From assembly GCA_010093705.1 (NCBI GenBank), contig MU006098.1, positions 355,981 to 419,980 of the forward strand: 64,000 bases of DNA, in the 5' to 3' direction. Made by a program: the position numbers and the translations under genes. The stretch comes from Patellaria atrata CBS 101060 (Eukaryota > Ascomycota > Dothideomycetes > Patellariales > Patellariaceae). Below are positions 1-10,860 of this stretch, piece by piece (position 1 is the stretch's first letter; the number at the start of each line of letters is the position of its first letter). The notes under the pieces were generated by a model. The model had not been told where the DNA came from. It did not search any database and saw only the letters and a list, made by a program, of their open reading frames with translations.

Positions 1-865
1 TGCGTTCTAGTATCGGTAGTGGCTTGAGGAGCCCTTTCTTCGACTCTCTCCAAATGGTGTTTCTTCCACATACTTCACAATTCCGGACGAACTGTCGAAC
101 ATTGCTTGCAGCACCTGGCCAGAAGAATTGCCTTGATAGAATGGTGTAAGTAAGGTCTCTTCCAGGGTGTCCAGTAATGTGAGAGTCGTGAATGTTTTAG
201 ATTATACGAGTACGTAATGGTTCACTACCAGGAATCTAGATTCTTCCACGAAATTGTAGCAAGCCTCTATCCTCTAAAGTACACTCGGTAATACTTACAG
301 ACTTCTCCTTTTGAAGCGTTGTTGGTAGGTCTCGTCCTTCATTTGCCACTAGAACTGTCAACTCCTGGTAGAGCTGGTCTTCCTATCGGCTTTAATGCTA
401 GAGCTGTTATATCTCTTCGTTCTTAAAGAGTGGTACTTCTTTAGAGAAGTTAACTTTAGCTGATAGAGCATTTATATTTAGGACTCTAGTGCTCTTAAGA
501 TGTTTATTCTAGAAGAGTTGTATAAAACGTGATCGTAGCCTTTCGTCGTTATAGTCATTTGGAAGGTCCTATTCACGACGTGATAGCGTATCAGGTTTAC
601 CCATACTTGTTCCTGGTTTCCATTCTAGAGTGAAATTAAATCTTGCAAGAAACTCTGACCATCGTACTTGTCTCTCGGATAGCTGCTTCTCTGTGTAGAA
701 GTACCTTAAATTCTTATAATCAGTCAAAATGGTGAAGTGCTTAACCATATATAGCTCCGGTTCCCAGGCTTCTAAGCATCTTATAATAGCAAGTAATTCC
801 TTATCATGAATTGGGTAATTGGCTTCAGTAGAATAATGCTTTTTTGAATGATACGCAACGGGTTT
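1..865 (-). mobile_element. RNase H to integrase remnant of the same element
   Basis: Minus-strand translation still shows RNase H-like words (KELLAIIRCLEAWEPEL, FTILTDYKNLRYF) followed by a basic linker. At the very edge (about 3-125) lies an integrase zinc-binding segment of the form FWPGAASNVRQFVRNCEVC. It is interrupted and continues beyond the window. Confidence 0.75.
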
Positions 866-2113
866 CTAGATACCTGCCTTATCTTTCTGCAAAAGTAAAC
901 CACCAGTAGTATAACCAGACGAGTCGGCTTCTATTAGTGTCTTCATATCTGGGTCAAAGTGAGCTAAGATAGGTGCGGTGATAAGTAACTCCTTTATCTT
1001 TTTAAATGCTTCATTATAAGGCTTATCCCATCGAAAGGGGACGTCCCTCTTTGTAAGATCTGTAAGAGGCCTTGCAATATCCGAGAACTTAGGTATAAAA
1101 GTCCGATAGAAGTTTATAAACCCTATAAACCCTCGAACTGTCTTGACGGATGACGGTGTGGCCCACTCCCGTATTGCAACAATCTTTTTAGGGTCAACGC
1201 GGATCCCAGTTTCAGCTTCAATAATAAACCCAAGATATTTGACCCTTTTAGTCTCAAATTCGCACTTTTCAATATCGATCTGTAGTCCGGCGTCCATTAG
1301 CCGTTGAAGAATCTTTCCAACTTTATTTCGGTGGTCTTTAAGGGTTCCTGATAAGTAGATAAGAATATCATCTACATATGCTGAGACAAAATCGTCTAGA
1401 TAATCTTGAAGAATGCTATTTAGGTATCTTTGAAATGCCGCAGGTGCTCCAGTTAATCCAAAGGGAACAACTTTCCACTCGAAAAGTCCATATCTTGTCC
1501 GGAAAGCGGTTTTCCATTCTTCCCCTTCGGCTATTCGTATCTTATGAAAAGCGGCAATAACGTCGAGTTTAGTAAACCATCGAGCCTTTACAACGTTCCT
1601 TAGGGTTTCGCTGAATAATGGTAAGGGATAGCGATCTTTCTTTGTAATGTTATTCAGTCCACGATAATCAACACAGAATCGGATACCTCTATTAGGCTTC
1701 TTTACCATTAGCACTAGTGCCGCAGCGGGTGAGTTGCTAGCTCTAATAAAGTCCTTCCCTAACAATTCAGTAAGAGTCTTCCTTAAAACAAGTAATTCTT
1801 CTCGACCCATGCTATAAAGTGGGCCCCACGGGACCGCCTTCTCATTACCATCCTGATCCTTTTCAATCTCAATATGCAAATCAACACCTTTCCGACAAGG
1901 AGGTAGCTTCTCTGCTAGGAAATGGTCGAATACCTTCAGCCAAGGAAAATATTGAGGTGGTAATTTTGTCTTAGGGTCTAACCTCTGACGTGGTTTTAAG
2001 GCTTTATCAATATCTGCCATAGAGACAGCATGCACTTCAGTATAGATATTAATTCCCCTTTGCTTAGCTTCTCTTCTATTCCTTCTTACGTCTGCCATAA
2101 ATACTGTGGCCAT
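866..2113 (-). CDS. Retroelement reverse transcriptase and start of RNase H
   Basis: A 415-residue frame with clear RT motifs in order: FCVDYRGLNNIT at about 145, FTKLDVIAAFHKIRI at about 180, VPFGLTGAPAAFQ at about 218, the YVDDILIY catalytic block at about 246 and KCEF...YLGFII at about 285. It is followed by the RNase H start (IEADSSGYTTGG). The sequence is of the Ty3/gypsy class. The frame ends inside RNase H; related sequence continues leftwards in the fossil. Confidence 0.88.
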   Translation of the reverse strand: MATVFMADVRRNRREAKQRGINIYTEVHAVSMADIDKALKPRQRLDPKTKLPPQYFPWLKVFDHFLAEKLPPCRKGVDLHIEIEKDQDGNEKAVPWGPLYSMGREELLVLRKTLTELLGKDFIRASNSPAAALVLMVKKPNRGIRFCVDYRGLNNITKKDRYPLPLFSETLRNVVKARWFTKLDVIAAFHKIRIAEGEEWKTAFRTRYGLFEWKVVPFGLTGAPAAFQRYLNSILQDYLDDFVSAYVDDILIYLSGTLKDHRNKVGKILQRLMDAGLQIDIEKCEFETKRVKYLGFIIEAETGIRVDPKKIVAIREWATPSSVKTVRGFIGFINFYRTFIPKFSDIARPLTDLTKRDVPFRWDKPYNEAFKKIKELLITAPILAHFDPDMKTLIEADSSGYTTGGLLLQKDKAGI

Positions 2114-2164
2114 GACTTGTTTTGCTTTGAGTTGGGGTGGCTGGTATAACTTCTTAGCGCGGTT

Positions 2165-2545
2165 CTAGACACGGGTATTAGATATTCCAATGTCTAAGCA
2201 CCCTTTCCTTGCGGATATGATTGAATTGGTATCTTCTAACCAAGGATTTCCAAGGATCACTTCGTGATTAAGGCCTGGTATAATATAGAAAAAGATACGT
2301 TTTTGCTGGTGGCCATCTATATCGATTGAAGCATAGGTTATAGTATCTAAGACTGTAGAGGGCCTTACGTTCTTTCCAGCAGCTTCTTCTAGCTTTCTTA
2401 GTGCAATCCGGAGATGAGGCAGCTTTAAAGATTTGAAAAGTTGTTCACTAATTGCAGCGTAGCAAAGACAGCTAGAGTCAATAAGTCCTGTAACAAACTT
2501 GGTTCCATTGAGTCTAATATCCACTAAAAAGGGGTCTCCATCCAT
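2165..2545 (-). CDS. Retroelement aspartic protease segment
   Basis: A 126-residue frame between gag and RT. It has the layout of a retropepsin-type protease: a substrate-like first strand, a LIDSS segment at about residue 22 in the place of the active-site loop, and a later hydrophobic IPGLNHEVILGNPWL segment typical of retroelement proteases. Assigned from position and these motifs. Confidence 0.7.
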   Translation of the reverse strand: MDGDPFLVDIRLNGTKFVTGLIDSSCLCYAAISEQLFKSLKLPHLRIALRKLEEAAGKNVRPSTVLDTITYASIDIDGHQQKRIFFYIIPGLNHEVILGNPWLEDTNSIISARKGCLDIGISNTRV

Positions 2546-2593
2546 CTTTACTTCTCTAACTTCTTTCCATTCTCTTCGAGCTGCCGCGCGTCC

Positions 2594-3748
2594 CTATTGG
2601 CTTGCGTCTTCCTTAGTGTTATCATCATCTTCCTCCACCATGGCTTGGGTGATAGTGGGCCGAGGAGATACCGCTGTGCTAACATGAGTAGATTGTTTTG
2701 GTCGAATTGGTGCTGCTAGTGGGCAGGTGCTAACCCTGCAATCATCTCTACCACAACGGAAGCAACGGTTTTCCCGGATACGAGCATTTATCTCTCTCTG
2801 ATTAACCCACTTTGCCCGTTTTCCTATAAGCGCTTGGTCTTCAGGTCTTTTAGATGGGTATCCATCCTTGTTATTACGGGTGCGTGTGCTATTGACTTGG
2901 GTTAGAGTAGATACTGATGGGGTGGGTTCCCATTCCATCATGTCTCGATGTGGTGTCTTAGTATCTATGGTCTGCGCACTTTTACTACTCCTAACCTTGG
3001 TCCACTGCCCAAATAGTTCCATATCATTGCTGATTTCTTCACATCTTTGAGCAAATTCCATATAGGTATCCTTTTTCTTTCCTAAAATACCTATAAGCTT
3101 ATCCTTCATCCTCTCACTCAGCGCATTACGCAAATAGGATATCTTTGAGTCATCATCCCAATCTTCAGCATCGGCATTAGCTATCTCTTTCTCGAAGCGG
3201 GGATAGAAAGCCATAAATGTCTCGTTATCCCGTTGGCGAATAGAATGAAGGTTTTGGATGGCTTTTTGTTTACGGTTCCGCTCTCCATAGAGGATTTCAA
3301 GTCGTTCAAGTAACCGATAAGGGTTCGGTAAATCCTTTTTAACTTCCAACTCATAAAATGTTGTCGTGTTTGTCTTAGCGGTTTTCTCAAGGTGCATATA
3401 GATATAACGCAATTGGGCTTGGAGGGACCCAATGGCTATAGCGTCTTCTTCTATCTTGCCTTCCATCTCTAACTTCCAGCCCCTCCATTGTGACTTGTCA
3501 CCGCTAAACTTCGGAGGATGGGGGAGGCTATGGCGCGGCTTCGTGACGACAGGTGTGATCGCGGCGAAGGGGGGAGGGGTATCAGATTCAGGGGTTGTTG
3601 TGGGATCTAATTGGGAAGTCGTTTGCTGATGCTCTAGGGAAGGGAGTCGTTCGTTAAATTGACGACGTAGCTCAGTACACTCGCTCCTAAGGTTTTGTAT
3701 CTCTGCGAGTAGGATGCTTAAAGTATTAGGCTCGTTATTCTGTTCCAT
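2594..3748 (-). CDS. Retroelement gag polyprotein
   Basis: A 384-residue frame beginning at an ATG just inside the LTR. It has an N-terminal leucine-rich coiled segment (about residues 8-35), a proline-rich linker, a central gag-like helical region and a cysteine-rich zinc-knuckle-like motif near residue 330 (CFRCGRDDC...). These are capsid/nucleocapsid features of Ty3/gypsy elements. It belongs to the element spanning 1-3941 and is not a host gene. Confidence 0.8.
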   Translation of the reverse strand: MEQNNEPNTLSILLAEIQNLRSECTELRRQFNERLPSLEHQQTTSQLDPTTTPESDTPPPFAAITPVVTKPRHSLPHPPKFSGDKSQWRGWKLEMEGKIEEDAIAIGSLQAQLRYIYMHLEKTAKTNTTTFYELEVKKDLPNPYRLLERLEILYGERNRKQKAIQNLHSIRQRDNETFMAFYPRFEKEIANADAEDWDDDSKISYLRNALSERMKDKLIGILGKKKDTYMEFAQRCEEISNDMELFGQWTKVRSSKSAQTIDTKTPHRDMMEWEPTPSVSTLTQVNSTRTRNNKDGYPSKRPEDQALIGKRAKWVNQREINARIRENRCFRCGRDDCRVSTCPLAAPIRPKQSTHVSTAVSPRPTITQAMVEEDDDNTKEDASQ

Positions 3749-3773
3749 CCTTAGTAACTTGAATGATCTTGAT

Positions 3774-3941
3774 TGTATGTGAGCGGCCTCTAGTAATTGT
3801 GTTCCAACTATCTAGTCCAGATGCTATCTACAATCAAGATAAAGAAGAAGAGAAGAGTCTGAAGGCAGGTTTGAGGAAAATATTACTGGCTGATCTTCGG
3901 ATGCAGGGCGCGCTCATACCACTAGGCTCTAGCCTGTTACA
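3774..3941 (-). repeat. Probable 5' LTR of the Ty3/gypsy element (168 bp)
   Basis: On the plus strand the segment begins TGTATGTGAG and ends GCCTGTTACA, giving the usual TG...CA termini, and it lies 25 bp upstream of the gag ATG on the minus strand. A 12-base inverted repeat pairs 3766-3777 (across the LTR/internal boundary) with 3829-3840 inside the LTR. Tf1/sushi-type elements are known to prime on a complementary stretch of their own RNA in this position, so the repeat may be such a site. The boundaries are inferred, because the partner LTR and target-site duplication are not in view. Confidence 0.55.
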
Positions 3942-5230
3942 CATTTCTGAATTTATACAGCACATCTGTTAAATGGTGAAGCTCGCCACCGGGTAAATGA
4001 GTGCTGACTAGTTCAAAAACAGTGGTGAAAACAATGGTATGGAACGGTAGCTTGAGACAGAGCGTCAAACCATATTACAACAGATCTCTGACAAGAGCAC
4101 GGATCTGTGGTGTTTTATCTGTTCTCTTTCTGACCCAGTATCATTGTCAACTGTTCAGTATATAGTCCGTATCTCTTTCAGTAGTTGCAAATAAAGCGAC
4201 ATACTCCATGCACCTGCAGATACAGTTTATCTCACAACATCTCATCATCAATGCTTCTTTGAGGACGTGTCAGATATGAAGTCATTGCCAGCATGACTCG
4301 ACTCGGTTTAGCTGAGGAAAGACGGGACCGATGCAGGACCATAGAATTCATAATGCGGAATTATTCGAGGAAATCTTCAGGATCAAGTGTGAAGCCATGG
4401 GCCGTTATTGGCAGAACGACTGGTAGTCTGTTTTAGAAATCTGATGTTGGGTGGGTGGACGAATCAGAAGCTGTGTGCTAAGCGAGAATTGCCCAAAGCG
4501 GTAGTCGTTACAGTTTCGTCACACAACTCATAAAGGTCCTGCCCGGCATGACACGTTTACTCTTCCATTTTGTCCGCCATTAACAACGCACCCCACTACA
4601 AGCGAGTGCATAACAACGGTATAATTGAACAACTAAAGTAAAGGATATTGTTAAGGTACAACCAAAGAAATCTAGAAGCTCCTCGCATTATTGACAAGTA
4701 TAAGAGCTGCATCTCTCCCACTTCCTGGACTGTTTAAACAACAACCCAAGCACAATCTCAAAAGTATACACGCACCGAAACAATAAAACACTTTCATACT
4801 TTACGTATATACCACTTCTCAAGCGTATACATAAATCAACAATTTCTTCCGGCAACACTATCTCAATCACTTCTACTGCCCCTTAAGGCACCAAAGATCA
4901 TCCTGCCAGGGGAGGCTCGCTCTATCAATGGACCAAAGATTGATGTGATCGTATACGACAGGTTTACTCTTATCCTCGCTAATATTCTTCGCAATATACT
5001 CGCCACTTACTCCGGAACCATCCGCTACAACCGTCATACGGAGCCAGTACCGAAAGAGGGTGGCAACAAGACTCTCCGTCTTGCTACCATGAACACTGAT
5101 GAACAAAAAGTTCTTACATGTATCGACGATGGGGGTAGGTTTCACCAATCCAGGAAAGAAGCTGGAGATTTGACCAGCAGCCAGTCTCAACTGTACTATC
5201 GGATTGTACAGAGCTACACTCGCATTGGAC
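3942..5230. other. Gene-poor stretch; one ambiguous minus-strand ORF (5232-4873)
   Basis: No recognisable gene. The only notable signal is a minus-strand ORF from an ATG at 5232 to 4873 (119 residues, MSNASVALYNPIV...). It is compositionally protein-like but matches nothing I know. The plus strand is also open over about 4900-5265 without a convincing start. The ORF's ATG overlaps the plus-strand ATG at 5231, so at most one of the two is likely to be a true start. Confidence 0.3.
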
Positions 5231-5802
5231 ATGACCGCTCAAATCGAACTCCTCAAGCTCATTGAGTCAACTGTGTCAACCTCTCCACTATCTAAGGATG
5301 AGTTCTTAGTAATCTACGAAGGTCTGCTCGGTCCAAAGCACGAGAAGTTACAAAAGACGATGCTTCGTGAGACCACCCGCTACGCTTTCGACGAATCTCT
5401 ACCGTCTTTCAACGACATCGGTGCATAGGCAATTACCGAAACAGGTCTTGTTGAGAAGTTGAGATCTGCTCATTGGGCTGTGATGTCTCCGACTGAACGG
5501 GATGCTGAACGTGCCGCAAATAATCAAGCATACGAACAGCGCCAGCAAGCCCGTGAAGAGCGCGGCGCTCGTAATCTCAAGAACGAAGAGGAGAAAGCAG
5601 CTCGTCTCGCTCGTGCTGCTGAGAGGGCTGCTAACCGTGAGATCAATGAAAAGAAGAAGGTAATTCGCCTTGCACGCAAGGCACGCCACGAAGTGAGAAG
5701 ACGGATAGATTTGCTAGGGAAGCTGAGATGGAGCGAGTGCGCCATGAGCCTAACAAGAAGCAAAAGGCCGAGAGACTCTCCCGAGAGGAGCAAGAGGCTT
5801 AA
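5231..5802 (+). pseudogene. Decayed gene for a charged coiled-coil protein, unrecognised
   Basis: From the ATG at 5231 the frame reads MTAQIELLKLIESTV... to a TAG at 5426-5428. The same frame then continues open into a long Ala/Arg/Glu/Lys-rich coiled-coil segment (RAANNQAYEQRQQAREE, KAARLARAAERAANREIN). Around 5690-5710 the heptad-like pattern leaves this frame and continues one frame over (FAREAEMERVRHEPNK...), ending at TAA 5800-5802. I see two breaks: one in-frame stop and one frameshift. A GTGAGA donor (5369) and an ACAG acceptor (about 5450) could instead splice out the stop, so a living gene is not excluded. I do not recognise the family. Confidence 0.45.
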
Positions 5803-7562
5803 TACGCCCCTGGTGTGTATGCCCGCCAGGCACGAAGCGACGACCGGAATGGCCTGGAACACCATTACTTATCAATAAGGTTGCGGTGATTTATCCACCA
5901 GTTCACATTGCTTAAGGGTCCTCTTTTCGGAATTACACGAGATTGATCGTGTCTAGCACTTCTAACTGTTTCATACTGCTTATGGTTCCTTTCTTCAAGG
6001 TTGTACGGAGGTATCTGATTCAGAGGTGCTTGTTCGGGAGTTTTAAATTAGGATATGATAATTGTAATTCATAATATGCCACTATTTGATGCCTAGTGAA
6101 GATGATAGACAGTGATTCAATTGACGTTGTTGTATGACTTATTAGTGGAACATTGCAAGTGATGAGTAGGGAATCTCAGGCCCTACAATCGCCTTCGTAA
6201 ACACCTTTTTCCTCGAGAACGAGATATTAGGAAAATAAATTTTTCTTTCAGAGTATATTCTCCCTGTATACCTCCAATTCTCCTCTCCGTCTATTTAATA
6301 TTCATCATAGTCTTAGCCGTCCGTTCGGTAAAGACAGGAATTTCCCCCAAAACAAGGCACTAATAGCTACTGGTTTCATAACAAATGAAGAAGCATTTAC
6401 ATTTCACAAATATACAGTTTGTGGATTTGATCGATGCTATCAGACCTTCCAGTGACCAATCCTAGGAGACCACACGGTCAGAATGCCTCCGTATCCAGAC
6501 CTATAGGTAAATTGGTAAACCACTTCCAGTCTACAATCCATTCCTCCATTTTTAAAAGTTAACATCATGTATATGCCCTCCCCTCTACACTCCCGCTGGC
6601 TTCTATTTCTTTGCCTTCCAGTGAGCGCTGAACTTGATCAGTAGTCACCATACGTTGGCATCTTCGTGATCTGCTTAGACGATTCCGTAAGAACTTCATT
6701 GAAGTCTCTCTTTTCCTGTAGGCTTCTACTAGAGAGAACTTGTCGGTTGTGCTTTAGGGAGTGAGGACTATGGTGTCAGTCCGACGAAGCGCATACTGTA
6801 GGAATTCCACTACTACTGGGCAAAATGACATAGAGTTAGCGAACTTTGAGATAGTAATGCTTTATATTGGAATCAAAGGCGTCTTACAGTCTAATATCCA
6901 AATAGAATGCTGAAGTGTTGTTTGTATTAAGTAGACTTATCAGGGAACAGCGTAGTAGTGTTGACACTGTGTGATTCAGATTTACATTCACTACGGAATG
7001 CACTACTGACGGTATACCAAAGCTTCATATCAAATAATAACTTATTCACATAGAACTAGAAGATATAGTCAACGGAGGAAAAGAGGGAGTACAATCAATA
7101 GAATCTGTGTATGGGGGTGCAGACACTCGTCTGGTCCAGTATGCACCAGTTTGATGGTACGTTATTGATATATGTACAAGTGCGTAATATGTCATAGTCT
7201 GATGTTTGAGTTCGATGAGTCCGTGAACTGTTGCTAATTGTCATTAGACGACATTACCTCTTCACACTCACTTAGGGATCACTTCTATTATACTGAAGAT
7301 TTGACTAGAGGAAGGTTGTTCAAAGCACATGACCCGGTAGTTCTATGTTTGCACATTGTTTATCCGCAAGGTTTGAAAACTTACTGCGTGTTTCCCCTCC
7401 CAAATTCCAACCACCCCACACAATCACCTCCACACCCACTTCCAACGCCAACAAAGCAGAATATCTCTGCTTAAAAAGATCATAAACACCTCGTAGTATA
7501 CAAATCTCGTATGGGATCACGGTAGAACAGCTTTAACAAATTTTAGGATCCCACGCAAGCAA
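5803..7562. other. Intergenic, AT-rich, no gene seen
   Basis: Both strands are dense with stops and I find no spliced coding pattern. The last 100 bases before 7563 are the likely leader of the BTB-like gene. Confidence 0.6.
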
Positions 7563-9142
7563 ATGGTCCAAACAAACTTTGGCCATCTCCAGGCTACACG
7601 CAATAAAGGTACACCTTCATCTACTATACCATTATTTGATCACTCTAATGTACAAAAAGGTCCAAACAACCAGTATCGTTATGGACAAGTAGTCAGAGCA
7701 CAGCCCTATGGAGGGCGTTCATCATATGTAAGTACCATCATCAACAGTTATCCCACAATAATAACTATGCTCTCTCAAGAAAAGTCTCATATCCAGTATT
7801 TCATTACATGGATCTTCGAGACAGAGATAATTTAAAATACTAACAAACATAACAGAAATTCTGTCCGGCTCAGTTCCCTCCTCATATTGAGGATCTCTTC
7901 AACTACGACAATGACGTGCGCCGACGCCTCCGAGAAGGTCCTACCTTCGACCTCGTGTTCGTCACTAAGGATGACTGTAAGAATATGGTGTACCAGAACG
8001 CCCCAATCCATCTCTTCGCCGCCTATTCGAAGGTGATCTATGAGCACTTCACCGATCCTGCGAGCAGGAACACCAGGGAAGTCCGTATCCCATTAGAAGG
8101 GGCTAGTATGTTGGCCCTGGACCATATCTTCACATGGATGGACAGAAATTCCTGCACTGCTATGCCCTACTGCCTCCGAACCCGTGATAAGTTCGTCGAT
8201 AATGTGAGCCTCTACAGGGCCAGCCTCCTCCTTCGTATCACTTCTGCCAGCACACGCCTCTGGAACGTAGTCCGGATGCACATCTCTTACAGCAGACCTC
8301 TCAGTGTTGGTGAGATGAGCCTAATCATGAAGTCTTTCGAGCCTAATCACCCACTTGTGCACCACATGGTGCGTAATCTTGAACACATTCTCTATAACAA
8401 GACGCATCCCGATGTTGAGGAAGTGAAGAAATTCATCGCGGAGACACCAGTGCTCGAGACGAAGCTTAAGAATATAGCAAGGGAGCCAAATGACTTTATT
8501 ACCAAGGTCAAGATGGAACAAGAGCTGCGAGCTCAGCATGGACGCCCATCCAATTACGTCCCGTCACCAGATCCAGAGAAACAGGAGCAGCAGCCAGAGG
8601 AGTCAGAGCAGGACGAAGATGTTGACTTCTGTCCCACTAAGAATGGACAGGAGTCAGAGCAAGATCACCATGATGAGCGTGTTGCCCCTGAACCGGGGCA
8701 GGAGTCACAGCAAGATTACGAAAATGAGTGCATTATCCCTGAGCCAGTGCCTGAGGCAGAGCAAGATCACCATAAAGAACATGTTACCCCCGAGCAAGTG
8801 AAGGAACCAAAACAAGTCAAGACCCCAGAACATCCTCCCACTGAGCAAGAACAGTGCCTAAAGCGAGATGATCGTGTGGGAGGCTGTGTCATCCCTCTTC
8901 GTAAACCTCAAGACCAGCTAAAGCCCCCGAAGCGGAAGCAGAAGCAGAAGCAGAAGCAGACGCAGAAGCAGAAGCAGGAATCTAAATCCCGAAAGACAAA
9001 GTATGAGACGGACGAAGAGTGGACGAAGACACAACAGGAGAAGTTCGACGAGCGGCGCAAGCTTGCTTCGGACGGTCAGCGTTGGTTATCTGACACTGAC
9101 GCTGATGCCATTATGGGTCGGCATAAGCCGCGCCAGGGATAA
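7563..9142 (+). CDS. BTB/POZ-like domain protein with charged repetitive tail
   Basis: Two exons, 7563-7727 and 7856-9142, joined by a 128-nt intron with GTAAGT donor, ACTAAC branch site and ACAG acceptor; the frame is kept and gives 483 residues. Residues about 85-190 (GPTFDLVFVTKDDC..., LFAAYSKVIYEHFTD..., HIFTWMD) resemble fungal BTB/POZ-like modules, which usually mediate protein-protein contacts. Residues about 275-400 hold loose Glu/Gln/Pro-rich repeats built on QESEQD/PEPVPEAEQD words, followed by a KQKQKQ run and a basic-acidic C-terminus. The family is large and mostly unassigned in ascomycetes. The start is the only ATG in good position before the intron. Confidence 0.75.
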
Positions 9143-9811
9143 GATTCGAGAACGGTGTAAGATCAGGTTTACTTGACAATTGCATAATGAAAGGTGTGGT
9201 TTTTTTGTATATGAAAACATAATGGGATTTCTTTTGTTGTGATTTTATAGAGTACATATGAAAATAAAAGTGTATGAAAAGCAAAATAATCCCGTTTCCA
9301 TCATGCCCTGTTCGAATATTATGCATCAACAATAATGGAAGAGTCCCATATGAGCTATCCTACGATACTGTATACTTGATATGTATAGTTCTCATCGTGA
9401 TTATGCTGCCATCTTTCCGTATGTGTACCGTATAGTCCCTTTTGCTGGAAATAGGGCTACAGATTTGAATATCATATATTACATTTATGGGCTTAAAATA
9501 TCTCCTAATTCTGAAACCGATCATAACATGCTGTAGATTGTAGAATTGTAACTAGTTGCGCATTACGTCCACATATACATCAAAAGCGGTAGGATCAAGG
9601 CCGTTATGTAACTCAAAAGCCCATCACAAGTTAGGAAAATGATAATTCAAAGGTTTCATTAGGATTGTATGCCCAATTGCAGTATAACAGCACCACAGGG
9701 AGACAGTTTAGTAGTTCGTGGGGGGAGAGCTTTATCTCTGCCTTCATATCATTGGGAAGTCTATACTATACATTTTCTCCTCTCAATCAACATCATCGTC
9801 ATCCATACTAA
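9143..9811. other. Convergent intergenic region, no gene seen
   Basis: AT-rich sequence between the 3' ends of two convergent genes. It holds presumed 3' ends only; no ORF of note on either strand. Confidence 0.6.
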
Positions 9812-10669
9812 TTAGTCACGGTGGATGAAAGTCCATCCCCAAACCAGACCCTCCCATTCCATATCCTTCCTAACCGTCTCCAGCACCAGTTGTCCACGCT
9901 TCTCCTCCTGGGCCTTCCTCAACCCCTCTTCCAACGACTGCGCTACCGCCTTGTCCTTCCATTGGGTTCTGTACAGGAAGTTCATACGCTCCAGCTCTTG
10001 GTTAGGTTTCTTGAGGAGGTACGCCTCGATAGCGTCCCAGTCTCCCTCCGCTCCACACACCCACCACTTCAACGTCTGTGCAAGCGCAGATTCACGCAAG
10101 GCCGCTCGGGGAGGAAGAGAGCAGACGGACGAGAGCTCCAGGACATCAAGTGGCCTATCAACCATGACTTGACGGAGATCCTCACTGATGCTCCGGAACT
10201 CGAACGGAAGATCCAGTGCTGAGATGCAGTGGTGTACGTGTAACATGTCGACGAAGGAACGCGGATAGGGTACCACCGCGAGTTTGGAGGGATCGGTTGT
10301 GTTATAGTCCATCTTTGCTTTGAACATTCCACCCCTGAGCAGGTTCTTGAGGTGGCTCTTAGTGGTCGCACTCTCATACATCCGGGCCACCACCCATACC
10401 ATTGCGGCTGCAGGCACCTTTCCCTCCACAATCGGACCATTAGTTATCATGAGAGTCCTTTCAAACCTATGGTTGCGTACCAAAAGCGAATAGTGGACGA
10501 GGAGGGCGCAGGGGACAGCGGGAACAAGGACGATACGAGCACCGCTATATGAGTCTCGATAGATGATGTCCATCTTTCTGCCCGACAGCATGGCTTCAGT
10601 CGCTGGGCCAACCTGAACACTGCGGATGGTACTACGTTGCGAAGAGAAAAAAGGATTCGTAGAGACCAT
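9812..10669 (-). CDS. Uncharacterised protein, 285 aa, possibly remote BTB-like
   Basis: Intronless frame from an ATG at 10669 to a TGA at 9812. The N-terminal third (MDIIYRDSYSGARIVLVPAV..., LLVHYSLLVRNHRFER) has the strand/helix rhythm of the degenerate BTB-like proteins common in ascomycetes. The C-terminal third is helical and charged (KPNQELERMNFLY, AQSLEEGLRKAQEEKRG). No catalytic motif or membrane segment is seen. GC content is clearly higher than in the flanks, which supports coding. It is a convergent neighbour of the BTB-like gene at 7563-9142. The BTB link is a guess from appearance only. Confidence 0.65.
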   Translation of the reverse strand: MVSTNPFFSSQRSTIRSVQVGPATEAMLSGRKMDIIYRDSYSGARIVLVPAVPCALLVHYSLLVRNHRFERTLMITNGPIVEGKVPAAAMVWVVARMYESATTKSHLKNLLRGGMFKAKMDYNTTDPSKLAVVPYPRSFVDMLHVHHCISALDLPFEFRSISEDLRQVMVDRPLDVLELSSVCSLPPRAALRESALAQTLKWWVCGAEGDWDAIEAYLLKKPNQELERMNFLYRTQWKDKAVAQSLEEGLRKAQEEKRGQLVLETVRKDMEWEGLVWGWTFIHRD

Positions 10670-10860
10670 CGTGATTGCAAGGAGTGAGGAATTTGGGGAA
10701 AATTGTGATTCGTTGAGACAGAGTAAGCTTTGCGAGCGTGGTTTCCAGCTAGCTGAGAAACCGAAGTCAGTATGATGCCTAAGGTGCTAAAGTGAACCAA
10801 ATCAGATTGATAGAAGAGTGTTATGGTACAAAATGCAAATTTTCTCAGTAGCTTTGCTGG

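Larger units (their letters stand above)
1..3941 (-). mobile_element. Ty3/gypsy LTR retroelement fossil, 3' part outside window
   Basis: Read on the minus strand the order is LTR (3774-3941), gag (3748-2594), protease (2545-2165), reverse transcriptase and start of RNase H (2113-866), then RNase H and integrase zinc-binding sequence down to position 1. This order with integrase after RNase H is that of Ty3/gypsy elements. The gag, protease and RT frames are long; the RNase H-integrase side is broken in a handful of places, so I treat the copy as a fossil. Only one LTR is visible, so it cannot be dated by LTR comparison. The rest of integrase and the other LTR must lie left of the window. Confidence 0.9.
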
